DNA of 37,526 bases from Bacteroidales bacterium (GTDB lineage Bacteria > Bacteroidota > Bacteroidia > Bacteroidales > UBA7960), in the NCBI GenBank assembly GCA_007128045.1, contig SKYG01000012.1, positions 1-37,526 on the forward strand, in the 5' to 3' direction. Positions 28,224-36,840 of this stretch are shown here, piece by piece (position 1 is the stretch's first letter; the number at the start of each line of letters is the position of its first letter). The notes under the pieces were generated by a model. That model was not told the origin of the DNA. It made no database searches and worked only from the letters and a program-made list of their open reading frames with translations. Made by a program: the position numbers and the translations under genes.

Positions 28224-28894
28224 AAATTTTATCTATGACCATCCATAAAGAAGGGTATAAAATAATTTCTGTTAGCCTGATCGCTGTAGTAAGCCTGATC
28301 GTTATTTTTCGTATGCTTTTATTTCCTGTTCTCTCTGGATGGCATTGGTTGATATACGGCGGTTTGCTGGTGTTATTATTTGGGATTGTCTATTTTTTCA
28401 GATTGCCGTCAAGAATTTTTCATACTGACCCGGCTAAGGTGTTGAGTCCTGCTGATGGAAAGGTAGTAATTGTTGAAGAAACAATGGAACATGAGTATTT
28501 TAAACAGCCAATGCAACAGGTTTCCGTATTTATGTCTCCGATAAATGTGCATGTAAACCTATACCCGGTCTCAGGTAAAATTATTTACAGCAAATACCAT
28601 CCCGGTAAGTTCCTGGTGGCCTGGCATCCCAAATCAAGTACCTTGAATGAGAGAATGAGTATAGCCATCCAAACAAATGATAATAAGGATGTTATGATAC
28701 GACAGATCGCTGGACTACTTGCACGGCGTATCGTTTGTTACAGCACGGAGCACCAGGCTGTGGAACAGTGCCAGGAGCTAGGCTTTATTAAATTCGGATC
28801 CAGAGTAGATGTGTTCCTGCCATTGAGTAGCAAGATACTCGTTAAACCCGGTGATAAGGTTACTGGTGGCATTACTGCATTGGCATCCCTGTAA
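28220..28894 (+). CDS. psd: Phosphatidylserine decarboxylase (short form), TTG start
   Basis: 224 aa; LSPADGKVV, SPINVHVNLYPVSG, and the autocleavage region IKFGSRVDVFLP. Confidence 0.92.
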   Translation: MKILSMTIHKEGYKIISVSLIAVVSLIVIFRMLLFPVLSGWHWLIYGGLLVLLFGIVYFFRLPSRIFHTDPAKVLSPADGKVVIVEETMEHEYFKQPMQQVSVFMSPINVHVNLYPVSGKIIYSKYHPGKFLVAWHPKSSTLNERMSIAIQTNDNKDVMIRQIAGLLARRIVCYSTEHQAVEQCQELGFIKFGSRVDVFLPLSSKILVKPGDKVTGGITALASL

Positions 28895-29084
28895 TTTTTG
28901 TTTGGCTTAAGCAGTTCCAGGGGTGGGGGGTATACCTGGTATATCGACCATACCGAATTCATACACTTTATTTGTACAATCATACCGGTTAACGAAACCA
29001 TACCATTGTTCCGTCAGGCTAACCAATTATTTCGTATTTTTGATATATAAAAATACTACATGATTGCTATACGTATGATGTAAT

Positions 29085-30998
29085 ATGGAATTAAACCTGC
29101 AGTCGGTCTTGTTAAAACATTGGGGCTATGCGTCTTTCCGGCCACTTCAGGAAGATATTATCCGGTCTGTGCTCGAAAACCACGATACCCTGGCCTTACT
29201 GCCTACCGGTGGTGGTAAGTCCATATGCTACCAGGTACCTGCACTGGTAAGGGATGGAATATGCATCGTGGTAACCCCACTCATTGCCCTGATGAAGGAT
29301 CAGATCCAAGCCTTGAAAAACAAGGGAATCCCAGCAGTGGGAGTATACCACGGTCTGAGTAAAATGGAACTCGACATCGCCATCGACAATTGCGTATATG
29401 GACAAGTAAAGTTTTTGTATTTGAGTCCGGAACGCCTGACCACCGACCTCATACGCAGCCGTATACAAAAGATGAAGGTAAACCTGCTGGCTGTAGATGA
29501 AGCGCATTGTATCTCGCAATGGGGGTATGATTTCCGGCCTCCTTATCTGCGTATTGCTGAGATACGTGAGTTTATTCCTGCCACACCGGTCATCGCACTA
29601 ACTGCCACTGCCACTGTAAATGTTGTCGGAGATATTCAGGAAAAGCTTGCCTTTAAAGATCAGAAGGTTTTTAGAAAAAGCTTTGAAAGAAAAAACCTGA
29701 CTTACATGGTGTTCCATGAAGAAGACAAGCTGGGACGCTTGCTCAAGATTTGTCAGAAGCAAACCGGAGTTGGAATCGTGTATGTCAGAAATCGTAAAAA
29801 AACACGGGAAATATCGGAATTTCTAAAAAACAACCAGGTTGCGGCTGATTATTACCATGCCGGTCTGACTACCATGGAGCGAGACCTTAAGCAGAATGCC
29901 TGGATGAAAGAACGCACCCGCGTAATCGTTTCTACCAATGCCTTTGGCATGGGCATTGACAAACCCAATGTACGTTTTGTGGTTCATATGGATTTGCCAG
30001 ACAGCCCGGAAGCCTATTTTCAGGAAGCAGGAAGGGCTGGAAGGGATGAGAAAAAAGCGTTTGCAGTACTGTTATATAATAATTCCGACATCATTGATCT
30101 GAAGAAGTCACATGAGCAGTCATTTCCATCGGTCGATTATATCAAGCTGGTATATAACTGCCTGGGTAACTACTTTCAGTTGGCACAAGGCAGCGGCAGA
30201 GATCAAAGCTTGGAGTTTGACCTGATAGCATTCTCCGCTAATTATGACCTGGATCCAATTCTGGTATTCAACGCGATGAAATTTCTTGAAAAAGACGGCT
30301 ACCTGGCCCTCTCGGAAGCCATGACCAACCCCTCAAGAATACTCTTTACCCTTGACAAAGAAGATTTATATCGCTTCCAGGTCGCAAACCCCAGATATGA
30401 TGCTTTTGTGAAATTGCTTTTAAGATCATACCCCGGACTATTTACTGAATTTGTCAAAATACGCGAACAAGATGTAGCTAATCGGGCAAATATTACCGTC
30501 GAACAAACGGAAAAGATACTGAATGAACTGCATAGGATGAATATTCTACAGTACGAAAAACAAAACAAAAAGCCATTAATAACCTGGGTCGAAGAAAGAA
30601 TTTCATCAGATAGCCTGAGAATATCAAAAGAAAACCATGCCGAAAGAAGGCAGTTTGCCAGAAAAAGACTTGATGCCATGGTAGAATACGTGCAGTCATC
30701 CCATACCTGCAGAAGTATATTCCTCCTGGCATATTTTGGAGAAAGAAAAACCATGAAGTGCGGACAGTGTGATGTTTGCCTGGATATCCGGGAGCTTAAG
30801 TTGAGTGACCTGGAATTTGATACGTTGCGTCAAATGATCCGAAAAACACTTACTGTTCAGAGTTACAGACTGGAAGAATTGGTTGAGGTTCTTCCTACAA
30901 CTATAACTGAAAAGAAGATTCTTAAGGTTATTCGCTGGCTTAAAGACCATGGAAGTATCCCTGAAGAACCTGATGGAAAACTTCGCTGGCAGGATTAA
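29085..30998 (+). CDS. recQ: ATP-dependent DNA helicase RecQ
   Basis: 637 aa; FRPLQEDIIRSVL, LPTGGGKSICYQVPAL, DEAHCISQWGYDFRPPY; Zn-binding Cys cluster (C...CGQCDVC). Confidence 0.93.
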   Translation: MELNLQSVLLKHWGYASFRPLQEDIIRSVLENHDTLALLPTGGGKSICYQVPALVRDGICIVVTPLIALMKDQIQALKNKGIPAVGVYHGLSKMELDIAIDNCVYGQVKFLYLSPERLTTDLIRSRIQKMKVNLLAVDEAHCISQWGYDFRPPYLRIAEIREFIPATPVIALTATATVNVVGDIQEKLAFKDQKVFRKSFERKNLTYMVFHEEDKLGRLLKICQKQTGVGIVYVRNRKKTREISEFLKNNQVAADYYHAGLTTMERDLKQNAWMKERTRVIVSTNAFGMGIDKPNVRFVVHMDLPDSPEAYFQEAGRAGRDEKKAFAVLLYNNSDIIDLKKSHEQSFPSVDYIKLVYNCLGNYFQLAQGSGRDQSLEFDLIAFSANYDLDPILVFNAMKFLEKDGYLALSEAMTNPSRILFTLDKEDLYRFQVANPRYDAFVKLLLRSYPGLFTEFVKIREQDVANRANITVEQTEKILNELHRMNILQYEKQNKKPLITWVEERISSDSLRISKENHAERRQFARKRLDAMVEYVQSSHTCRSIFLLAYFGERKTMKCGQCDVCLDIRELKLSDLEFDTLRQMIRKTLTVQSYRLEELVEVLPTTITEKKILKVIRWLKDHGSIPEEPDGKLRWQD

Positions 30999-31010
30999 CC
31001 CGATGCTGTT

Positions 31011-31042
31011 GTTGAATTGTTGAGTTGTTGAATTGTTGAATG
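31011..31042 (+). repeat. Octamer array (GTTGAATT)4, downstream of recQ
   Basis: gttgaatt gttgagtt gttgaatt gttgaatg, beginning 13 bp after the recQ stop. Confidence 0.88.
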
Positions 31043-31101
31043 ATTTGGCAGAAGGTTCTGGGTTGAGGCATCCGAATTTTGTAAGGGCAGTACATGCTCT
31101 G

Positions 31102-31287
31102 TTATAAAATCCTGTTGCTGTTTTTGGCATCAGGGTTCAGTGGACAGTCAGTACAATCACTGCTGCAGCCATCACAGTCCGCTGCTTTTTGCGTTGTTCT
31201 TTGTATCGTTTTTGCAATCTTTACCACGGCATATACCAATGCAGCGCACACAATCAATCCGGTAAGTATCCATTGCCACATAATCAT
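31102..31287 (-). CDS. FeoB-associated Cys-rich membrane protein
   Basis: Preferred start MIMWQWILTGLIV, directly after the feoB stop. One TM plus a CX2CX3CX2C cluster (DCDGCSSDCTDCPLN). Confidence 0.8.
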   Translation of the reverse strand: MIMWQWILTGLIVCAALVYAVVKIAKTIQRTTQKAADCDGCSSDCTDCPLNPDAKNSNRIL

Positions 31288-31288
31288 C

Positions 31289-33826
31289 CTAATTAAAAAA
31301 AAGAATACCAAGTTGATACACAAAAAATGAAACCATCCAGGCAACGGCTGTGGTGTAAACCATTGTGAATAACCCCCACTTCCAGTGTCCTGACTCCCTG
31401 CTTATGGCGGCAATAACACCAACACATGGAAAATACAGCAACACGAACATCATGAATGACAGCGCCACCAATGGGGTAAAGACTGGTTGACCTTTTTTGG
31501 GGCCGGAAGGGTACGTTTGATTTTGTATCTTCTCTATCAATGAAGGGGTATGGGTCTGAACATTTTCATCAATATGATACAACACGCCAAGGGTACTTAC
31601 CACGATTTCTTTTGCGGCAACACCTGAAATGATGCTGATGGTCATTTTCCAGTCAAAGCCCAATGGTGCCATGAGTGGCTGAACGGCCTTCCCAATTTGT
31701 CCGATATAACTGCTTTGCTGACGCTCAACCATGGCAGAATACTCAACTTCATGGATTTCTCTTTCCTTTTGTTGCTTCAAAACCGTCAAAGCTGCTGAAT
31801 CAGAAGAATCTGTCATTAAAAGCTTTTCTGTGTAGGCTTGCTCGACAGAAAGTTTCTTAGTTTCCATCATAGCAGATGTTTTTCCTCCATGGGGGAAATA
31901 TCCCAATGCCCAGATAATTATGGAGGCTACCAATATGACGCCACTGATCTTTCTTAGGTACTGTACTGCTTTGCTCCACATGTGTATGGTTATCGATTTT
32001 GTCGTTGGTATTCTGTATGGAGGCAACTCCATTACGAATGGAACCTCTTCGGAACGAAACAGCGTGCGTTTGAACAATACGGCAATACCTATGGCAACTA
32101 CTACTCCGGTACCGTAAATGAGGAATAGCAATGTTCCCTGGTATTCAGAGAAGAATGCGCTGATAAATAAAACATATATAGGCAATCTGGCACTGCACGA
32201 CATAAATGGATTGATCAACATGGTGAGCATGCGGTCATTACGGTTTGCCAATGTACGTGTAGCCATTATTGCCGGTACATTGCACCCAAAACCCATTAAT
32301 AGTGGTATAAATGACTTGCCATGCAGACCGATTTTATGCATCAGCTTGTCCATGATAAAGACAGCCCTCGACATATATCCGGAATCCTCCATTAAACTGA
32401 TGAAGAAAAACAATAGCATAATGTTTGGCAAGAACACAATAACGCCCCCCACACCTCCAACAATACCGTTTATTGATAAGTCTTTTAACGGCCCGGGCCT
32501 GATGTTCTCTTCAAGGTATCCGGAAAAGGCCCCCATGCCTGCTTCTATCCACTCCATCGGATAATTCCCGAGCTTAAACGTAGCTGTAAACATCAACCAC
32601 ATAAAAAAGAGAAATATAGGAAATCCGAGCAATCGATGTGTTATCAGGCTATCAATGGTCTGGCTTTTCCTGATACGAGCAGAAGGGGCATGCTTGTATG
32701 TCTCTTTCAGTGCCCCGGCAATGAATCCGTACTTGAGATCGGTAGAGATAGTCTCAGGGGTTTCGTTAAATTCTTTCTCCAGCCTTTTGGCCTCCTGCCT
32801 GGCAACAAATACAATTTCTTCATGGTTATGACAATTTGTCATCACCTTTTTAATGGCCTCTTTGTCGTTTTCTAACAATCGAATAGCCAGAAACCTTGAT
32901 GATATCAGGTCGGTGAGGTGTTGATTGCCCTCCCGGTTAATCACATTCTGTATCTCGTGAATGGATTGCTCAACAAACGTTCCGTAATTGATATGAATAT
33001 GCCGTACCGTTTCATTGCGCCCCTCATATACCTCAATAACTTTAGTGAATGTTTCCCGGATACCAATACTTTTAGAACTAACTGCAGGAATAATAGGTAT
33101 CCCTAACATCTTTCCCAAAGTCTCGTAATCGAAAATATCTCCTTTTTTTTCCAGCTCATCGTACATGTTAAGCACCATAATAACCCTGATATCCATGTCG
33201 ATAAGTTGGGTGGTCAGGTAAAGATTACGCTCCAGGTTGGAGGCATCGACTACATTGATCACCACATCAGGTATTTTTTCTGATATATATTTTTGTACAA
33301 AGAGTTCTTCCGGAGTATATGCTGAAATAGAATAAGTGCCTGGCAGGTCAGTAATATTGATTTTATACCCTTCATGGAAGAACTTAGCCTCCTTGGCATC
33401 GACAGTTACACCACTATAATTTCCTACACGTTCCCTGGAGCCGCTTGCATGGTTGAAAAAAGTCGTCTTCCCACTATTGGGATTACCCACCAATGCTACA
33501 TTGATTACTTTTTCAGGGCGATGTAAACTATTTCCGGTTTTTTCGCTGAAAAATGTACCGTCAAAAGGAACGTCTGCGTACTTGTGCTGATCATCGACGG
33601 GTGTGACCTCGATAAGTTGCGCTTCACTGCTTCTCAGGGATACATTATACCCCATGATGCTATACTCTATAGGATCCTGAAGGGGGGCTTTCTTTATGAC
33701 CTCTACCGTCTTGCCGGTTACAAAACCCATCTCAATGATCCTTCTGCGAAAAGCTCCGCGGCCACGTACCTTTAAAATAATGCCTCTTTCGCTGTTTTGA
33801 AGGTCCAGCAGGGTCATAACTCGCAT
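31289..33826 (-). CDS. feoB: Ferrous iron transporter B with N-terminal FeoA domain (FeoA-FeoB fusion)
   Basis: 845 aa; FeoA/SH3-like N-term (RGRGAFRRRIIEMGFVTGKTVEVIKKAPLQDPIEYSIMGYNVSLRSSEA) then G1 GNPNSGKTTFFN, DLPGTYS and Gate domains. Confidence 0.95.
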   Translation of the reverse strand: MRVMTLLDLQNSERGIILKVRGRGAFRRRIIEMGFVTGKTVEVIKKAPLQDPIEYSIMGYNVSLRSSEAQLIEVTPVDDQHKYADVPFDGTFFSEKTGNSLHRPEKVINVALVGNPNSGKTTFFNHASGSRERVGNYSGVTVDAKEAKFFHEGYKINITDLPGTYSISAYTPEELFVQKYISEKIPDVVINVVDASNLERNLYLTTQLIDMDIRVIMVLNMYDELEKKGDIFDYETLGKMLGIPIIPAVSSKSIGIRETFTKVIEVYEGRNETVRHIHINYGTFVEQSIHEIQNVINREGNQHLTDLISSRFLAIRLLENDKEAIKKVMTNCHNHEEIVFVARQEAKRLEKEFNETPETISTDLKYGFIAGALKETYKHAPSARIRKSQTIDSLITHRLLGFPIFLFFMWLMFTATFKLGNYPMEWIEAGMGAFSGYLEENIRPGPLKDLSINGIVGGVGGVIVFLPNIMLLFFFISLMEDSGYMSRAVFIMDKLMHKIGLHGKSFIPLLMGFGCNVPAIMATRTLANRNDRMLTMLINPFMSCSARLPIYVLFISAFFSEYQGTLLFLIYGTGVVVAIGIAVLFKRTLFRSEEVPFVMELPPYRIPTTKSITIHMWSKAVQYLRKISGVILVASIIIWALGYFPHGGKTSAMMETKKLSVEQAYTEKLLMTDSSDSAALTVLKQQKEREIHEVEYSAMVERQQSSYIGQIGKAVQPLMAPLGFDWKMTISIISGVAAKEIVVSTLGVLYHIDENVQTHTPSLIEKIQNQTYPSGPKKGQPVFTPLVALSFMMFVLLYFPCVGVIAAISRESGHWKWGLFTMVYTTAVAWMVSFFVYQLGILFFN

Positions 33827-33859
33827 TCCTGTGTTTATTAAGATTTATTATAAATACCG

Positions 33860-33867
33860 CAAAGGTA
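33860..33867 (-). promoter_or_regulatory. Candidate -7 box TACCTTTG upstream of feoB
   Basis: Minus-strand match to TAnnTTTG, 33 bp upstream of the feoB ATG. Confidence 0.4.
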
Positions 33868-33934
33868 AATTATTTTTGGCAAATGAAGGAATTGGGTTAA
33901 TTTTACATACCATACACACAAAAATAAGATTACC

Positions 33935-35929
33935 ATGCTGACACCTGATTTTGTGCGCAAAGATGAGCATTTGCTACCCCATGCCGGGGCAATTACCGGA
34001 AGAATGCGAAAGGCGTTTAACAAAGAAAAAGAACTCACCGGAATTTCTGGATCTTTGTCTGACTTTGCCTTGGGATATATGTATTATGGACTGCATAATA
34101 AAGGGGATAGTTGGGTGTATCGGGATTGGGCACCCAATGCCCGTGAAATTTTTCTGGTCGGTGCATTTTCCGGATGGAAACCTGATGAGCGTTTTGCCGT
34201 GCATCCTCTTGAGAATGGGAACTGGGAACTCTCGATCCCACTCGAAACATTGCAACACGGCGATTTATATAAATTACATATGGTTTGGGATGGTGGGAGT
34301 GGGGATCGCATCCCGGCATGGGCAAATCGTGTGGTACAAGACCAAAATACGCTGGTGTTTAATGCCCAGGTCTGGAACCCGCCTTCTTCCTATAAATGGG
34401 AAAATGTAGCCCCTTCAAATAATGACTTTGTGCCTATAATTTATGAGGCACATGTTGGTATGGCCACTGAAAAATATGGTGTCGGAACCTGGGAGGAGTT
34501 TCGCACTCAAGTCTTGCCACATGTAGAAAAAGCCGGCTATAACACCATACAGATGATGGCCGTGCAAGAGCATCCCTTTTATGGGTCTTTTGGCTATCAC
34601 GTAAGTAACTTTTTTGCTCCTTCAAGCCGCTTTGGAACACCCGAGGAGCTTAAGGCACTTATAGATGATGCCCATGGCAGAGGCATACGCGTGATCATGG
34701 ATATTGTGCATTCACATGCAGTAAAAAATGAGGTGGAAGGAATCAGCAGGTACGATGGAACTTATTATCAGTTCTTTCATGATGGCCCCAGGGGAAATCA
34801 TATAGCCTGGGATAGCAGGTGTTTCGATTATGGCAAAAATGAGGTGCTCCATTTCCTGCTATCCAATTGTAAATACTGGCTTGATGAATTTCAGTTCGAT
34901 GGATTTCGTTTTGATGGGGTCACAAGCATGTTATACCTGGATCATGGATTGGGTTCCGTGTTCAGCAGCTATGACCAGTATTACAATCTTAATCAGGATG
35001 AAGATGCGATCGCATATCTTCATCTGGCCAATAAACTCATTCATCAGGTAAATCCAAACGCCATATCCATAGCTGAAGAGATGAGTGGAATGCCTGGCCT
35101 TGCCACACCACAGAGCCTGGGTGGCTATGGCTTCGACTATCGCCTGGCCATGGGTGTTCCTGACTTCTGGATTAAAACCATCAAAGAAAAGAAAGTGGAA
35201 CTCTGGAATGTAGGAGATATATTTTACAACCTCTCCAACAAACGTCTTGATGAAAAGACGATTCATTATGCTGAATCACACGATCAGGCCCTGGTAGGAG
35301 ATAAAACGATCATATTCTGGTTGATGGATAAGGATATGTATTTCGATATGCATGTCGATCGCCAAAATATCGTTATTGATAATGGGATGGCCCTGCATAA
35401 AATGATCCGACTTATTACCATCGCCACTGCCGGTAATGGTTACCTGAATTTCATGGGTAATGAGTTTGGACACCCTGAATGGATTGACTTCCCTGGTGCC
35501 CATAATAACTGGTCGTACCATTACGCAAGAAGGCAGTGGGGCCTGCGCGACAATCCAACACTCAAATTCAGGTTTCTGAATCAATTTGACAAGGCCATGA
35601 TCAACCTGGTAGATGATAGCAACATACTCCTGGAACCTTCCATTCCTGCTTATTTGCAACATACAGATGATCAGGTGCTTGTTTTTGGAAGGGGCAACTA
35701 TCTGTTTGTGTTTAACTTTAGCCCTTTTAAATCGTACACAGATTATTTAGTCCCTGTGCCCAAAGGTACGTACAAAATTGTTCTTGATAGTGATGACACA
35801 GTTTATGGTGGTTTTGGCAGGATAGATCACAGCTTTGATTATACAACCCATTATAATGAAAAAGAAAACAACAGCCTGAAACTGTACCTGCCCACACTTA
35901 CCGGGCTTGTTCTTAGAAGGAACAATTGA
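33935..35929 (+). CDS. glgB: 1,4-alpha-glucan branching enzyme, GH13_8-like
   Basis: 664 aa; CBM48-like N-term, YGSFGYHVSNFFAPSSRFGTPEELKALIDDAHGRGIRVIMDIVHSH, DGFRFDGVTSMLY, FMGNEFGHPEWIDFP. Confidence 0.93.
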   Translation: MLTPDFVRKDEHLLPHAGAITGRMRKAFNKEKELTGISGSLSDFALGYMYYGLHNKGDSWVYRDWAPNAREIFLVGAFSGWKPDERFAVHPLENGNWELSIPLETLQHGDLYKLHMVWDGGSGDRIPAWANRVVQDQNTLVFNAQVWNPPSSYKWENVAPSNNDFVPIIYEAHVGMATEKYGVGTWEEFRTQVLPHVEKAGYNTIQMMAVQEHPFYGSFGYHVSNFFAPSSRFGTPEELKALIDDAHGRGIRVIMDIVHSHAVKNEVEGISRYDGTYYQFFHDGPRGNHIAWDSRCFDYGKNEVLHFLLSNCKYWLDEFQFDGFRFDGVTSMLYLDHGLGSVFSSYDQYYNLNQDEDAIAYLHLANKLIHQVNPNAISIAEEMSGMPGLATPQSLGGYGFDYRLAMGVPDFWIKTIKEKKVELWNVGDIFYNLSNKRLDEKTIHYAESHDQALVGDKTIIFWLMDKDMYFDMHVDRQNIVIDNGMALHKMIRLITIATAGNGYLNFMGNEFGHPEWIDFPGAHNNWSYHYARRQWGLRDNPTLKFRFLNQFDKAMINLVDDSNILLEPSIPAYLQHTDDQVLVFGRGNYLFVFNFSPFKSYTDYLVPVPKGTYKIVLDSDDTVYGGFGRIDHSFDYTTHYNEKENNSLKLYLPTLTGLVLRRNN

Positions 35930-36082
35930 TAAATTATGAACCATCCAACATCACGAACGGGATCTCTCACTTCGTTACCCATGATAAGTCTCTTGTAAAG
36001 CACTGATATACAAACTAATCGTACTTTTGCATTATGGCCTTAATATGCTGATTTTACATTCGTTTTGTCATTACGCATTGTG

Positions 36083-36097
36083 GCCCGGGGCCCGGGC
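36083..36097. repeat. GC-rich palindrome GCCCGG-GGC-CCGGGC
   Basis: 6-bp perfect stem with a 3-nt loop, between glgB and the AHSA1 gene. Confidence 0.6.
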
Positions 36098-36149
36098 TTT
36101 CCATTCGAGATGACAGGGTGCTATGCAACAGCTTCGGTAACCCGGCAAC

Positions 36150-36174
36150 GGGCGACCACAAGGGTCGCCCCTAC
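36150..36174 (-). repeat. REP-like hairpin, GTAG head on the minus strand, stem GGGCGACC/GGTCGCCC
   Basis: Minus strand reads GTAG-GGGCGACC-CTTGT-GGTCGCCC, an 8-bp perfect stem. Confidence 0.75.
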
Positions 36175-36207
36175 AGAAAAACAAACAACCCCCAACTCAC
36201 AACCCCC

Positions 36208-36585
36208 ATGAAAACTCTAAAACTTACCCGCAAAATCCAGGCAACACCGCAAGAAGTGTATCGCGCGCTGACCAATCCATTTACCATTGAATTATGGACC
36301 GGTGATCCTGCCGTTATGAGCGAAGTGGCAGGGGAGGAGTTTAGCCTTCTTGACGGGAATATTACAGGCAGGAATGTTTCCTTTGTTCCCGATCAGGAAA
36401 TAAAACAGGTCTGGTATTTCGGTGAAGACACAGAATCGGATGTGATCATCAGGCTGTTCCCGGATAAATCCAATACACAAGTGTGGGTTGAACATAGCGG
36501 CATTCCCGATGATGCGTATGATAATATGCGCGAAGGCTGGAATGAAGCCTATCTGAATCCACTGAAGGACTTTTTTGAAATATAA
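36208..36585 (+). CDS. AHSA1/SRPBCC-domain protein
   Basis: Preferred start MKTLKLTRKIQATPQEVYRALTNPFTIELWTGDPAVMS. The upstream extension to 36118 runs through a REP-like hairpin. Confidence 0.8.
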   Translation: MKTLKLTRKIQATPQEVYRALTNPFTIELWTGDPAVMSEVAGEEFSLLDGNITGRNVSFVPDQEIKQVWYFGEDTESDVIIRLFPDKSNTQVWVEHSGIPDDAYDNMREGWNEAYLNPLKDFFEI

Positions 36586-36626
36586 GGTATTCTCAATATC
36601 TGTAATTTCAATATGTTGTTTCTTTA

Positions 36627-36663
36627 GGGCATATTCAATAGGGCGTATTCAATACGTCCCTAC
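36627..36663 (-). repeat. REP-like hairpin (GTAG head on minus, GGGACGTAT/ATACGCCC stem) plus a 14-bp tandem partial copy
   Basis: gggcatattcaata gggcgtattcaata cgtccctac. Minus strand GTAGGGACGTATTGAATACGCCC, with one bulge. Confidence 0.65.
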
Positions 36664-36687
36664 GACTGCAACATATTGTTGATTTGA

Positions 36688-36711
36688 GGACAGGTCAAGC
36701 CCTGTCCCTAC
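36688..36711 (-). repeat. REP-like hairpin, GTAG head on minus, identical core to 11605-11628
   Basis: Minus strand GTAG-GGACAGG-GCTTGA-CCTGTCC, an exact 24-nt match to the 11605 copy in inverted orientation. Confidence 0.82.
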
Positions 36712-36733
36712 GACTGCACACCACTCTGATTGA

Positions 36734-36755
36734 AGGCCGGTCAAGCCCAGCCTAT
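36734..36755 (-). repeat. REP-like hairpin, ATAG head on minus, homologous to 11561-11582
   Basis: Minus strand ATAGGCTGG-GCTTGA-CCGGCCT; one G.T wobble in the stem. Confidence 0.72.
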
Positions 36756-36760
36756 ACCAA

Positions 36761-36840
36761 CCCGTAACCTCGTAACTTTTCAACACCTCAACACCTCAAC
36801 TCCTCAACACCTCAACTCCTCAACTCCTCAACTCCTCAAC
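36761..36840 (-). repeat. Octamer array (GTTGAGGA)n followed by GTTGAAAA-GTTACGAG-GTTACGGG, downstream of rtcB
   Basis: Ten 8-bp units; the first unit shares its G with the rtcB TAG stop (36842-36840, minus strand). Confidence 0.9.

Noticed and set aside
31094-31330. 78-aa plus-strand ORF opposite the FeoB-associated Cys-rich gene
   Set aside because: Antisense shadow; the minus-strand frame has the recognisable TM plus Cys-cluster pattern.
36118-36207. N-terminal extension of the AHSA1-like ORF (MLCNSFGNPATGDHKGRPYRKTNNPQLTTP)
   Set aside because: It translates through the GGGCGACC REP-like hairpin; the domain starts at MKTLKLTRKIQ (36208).
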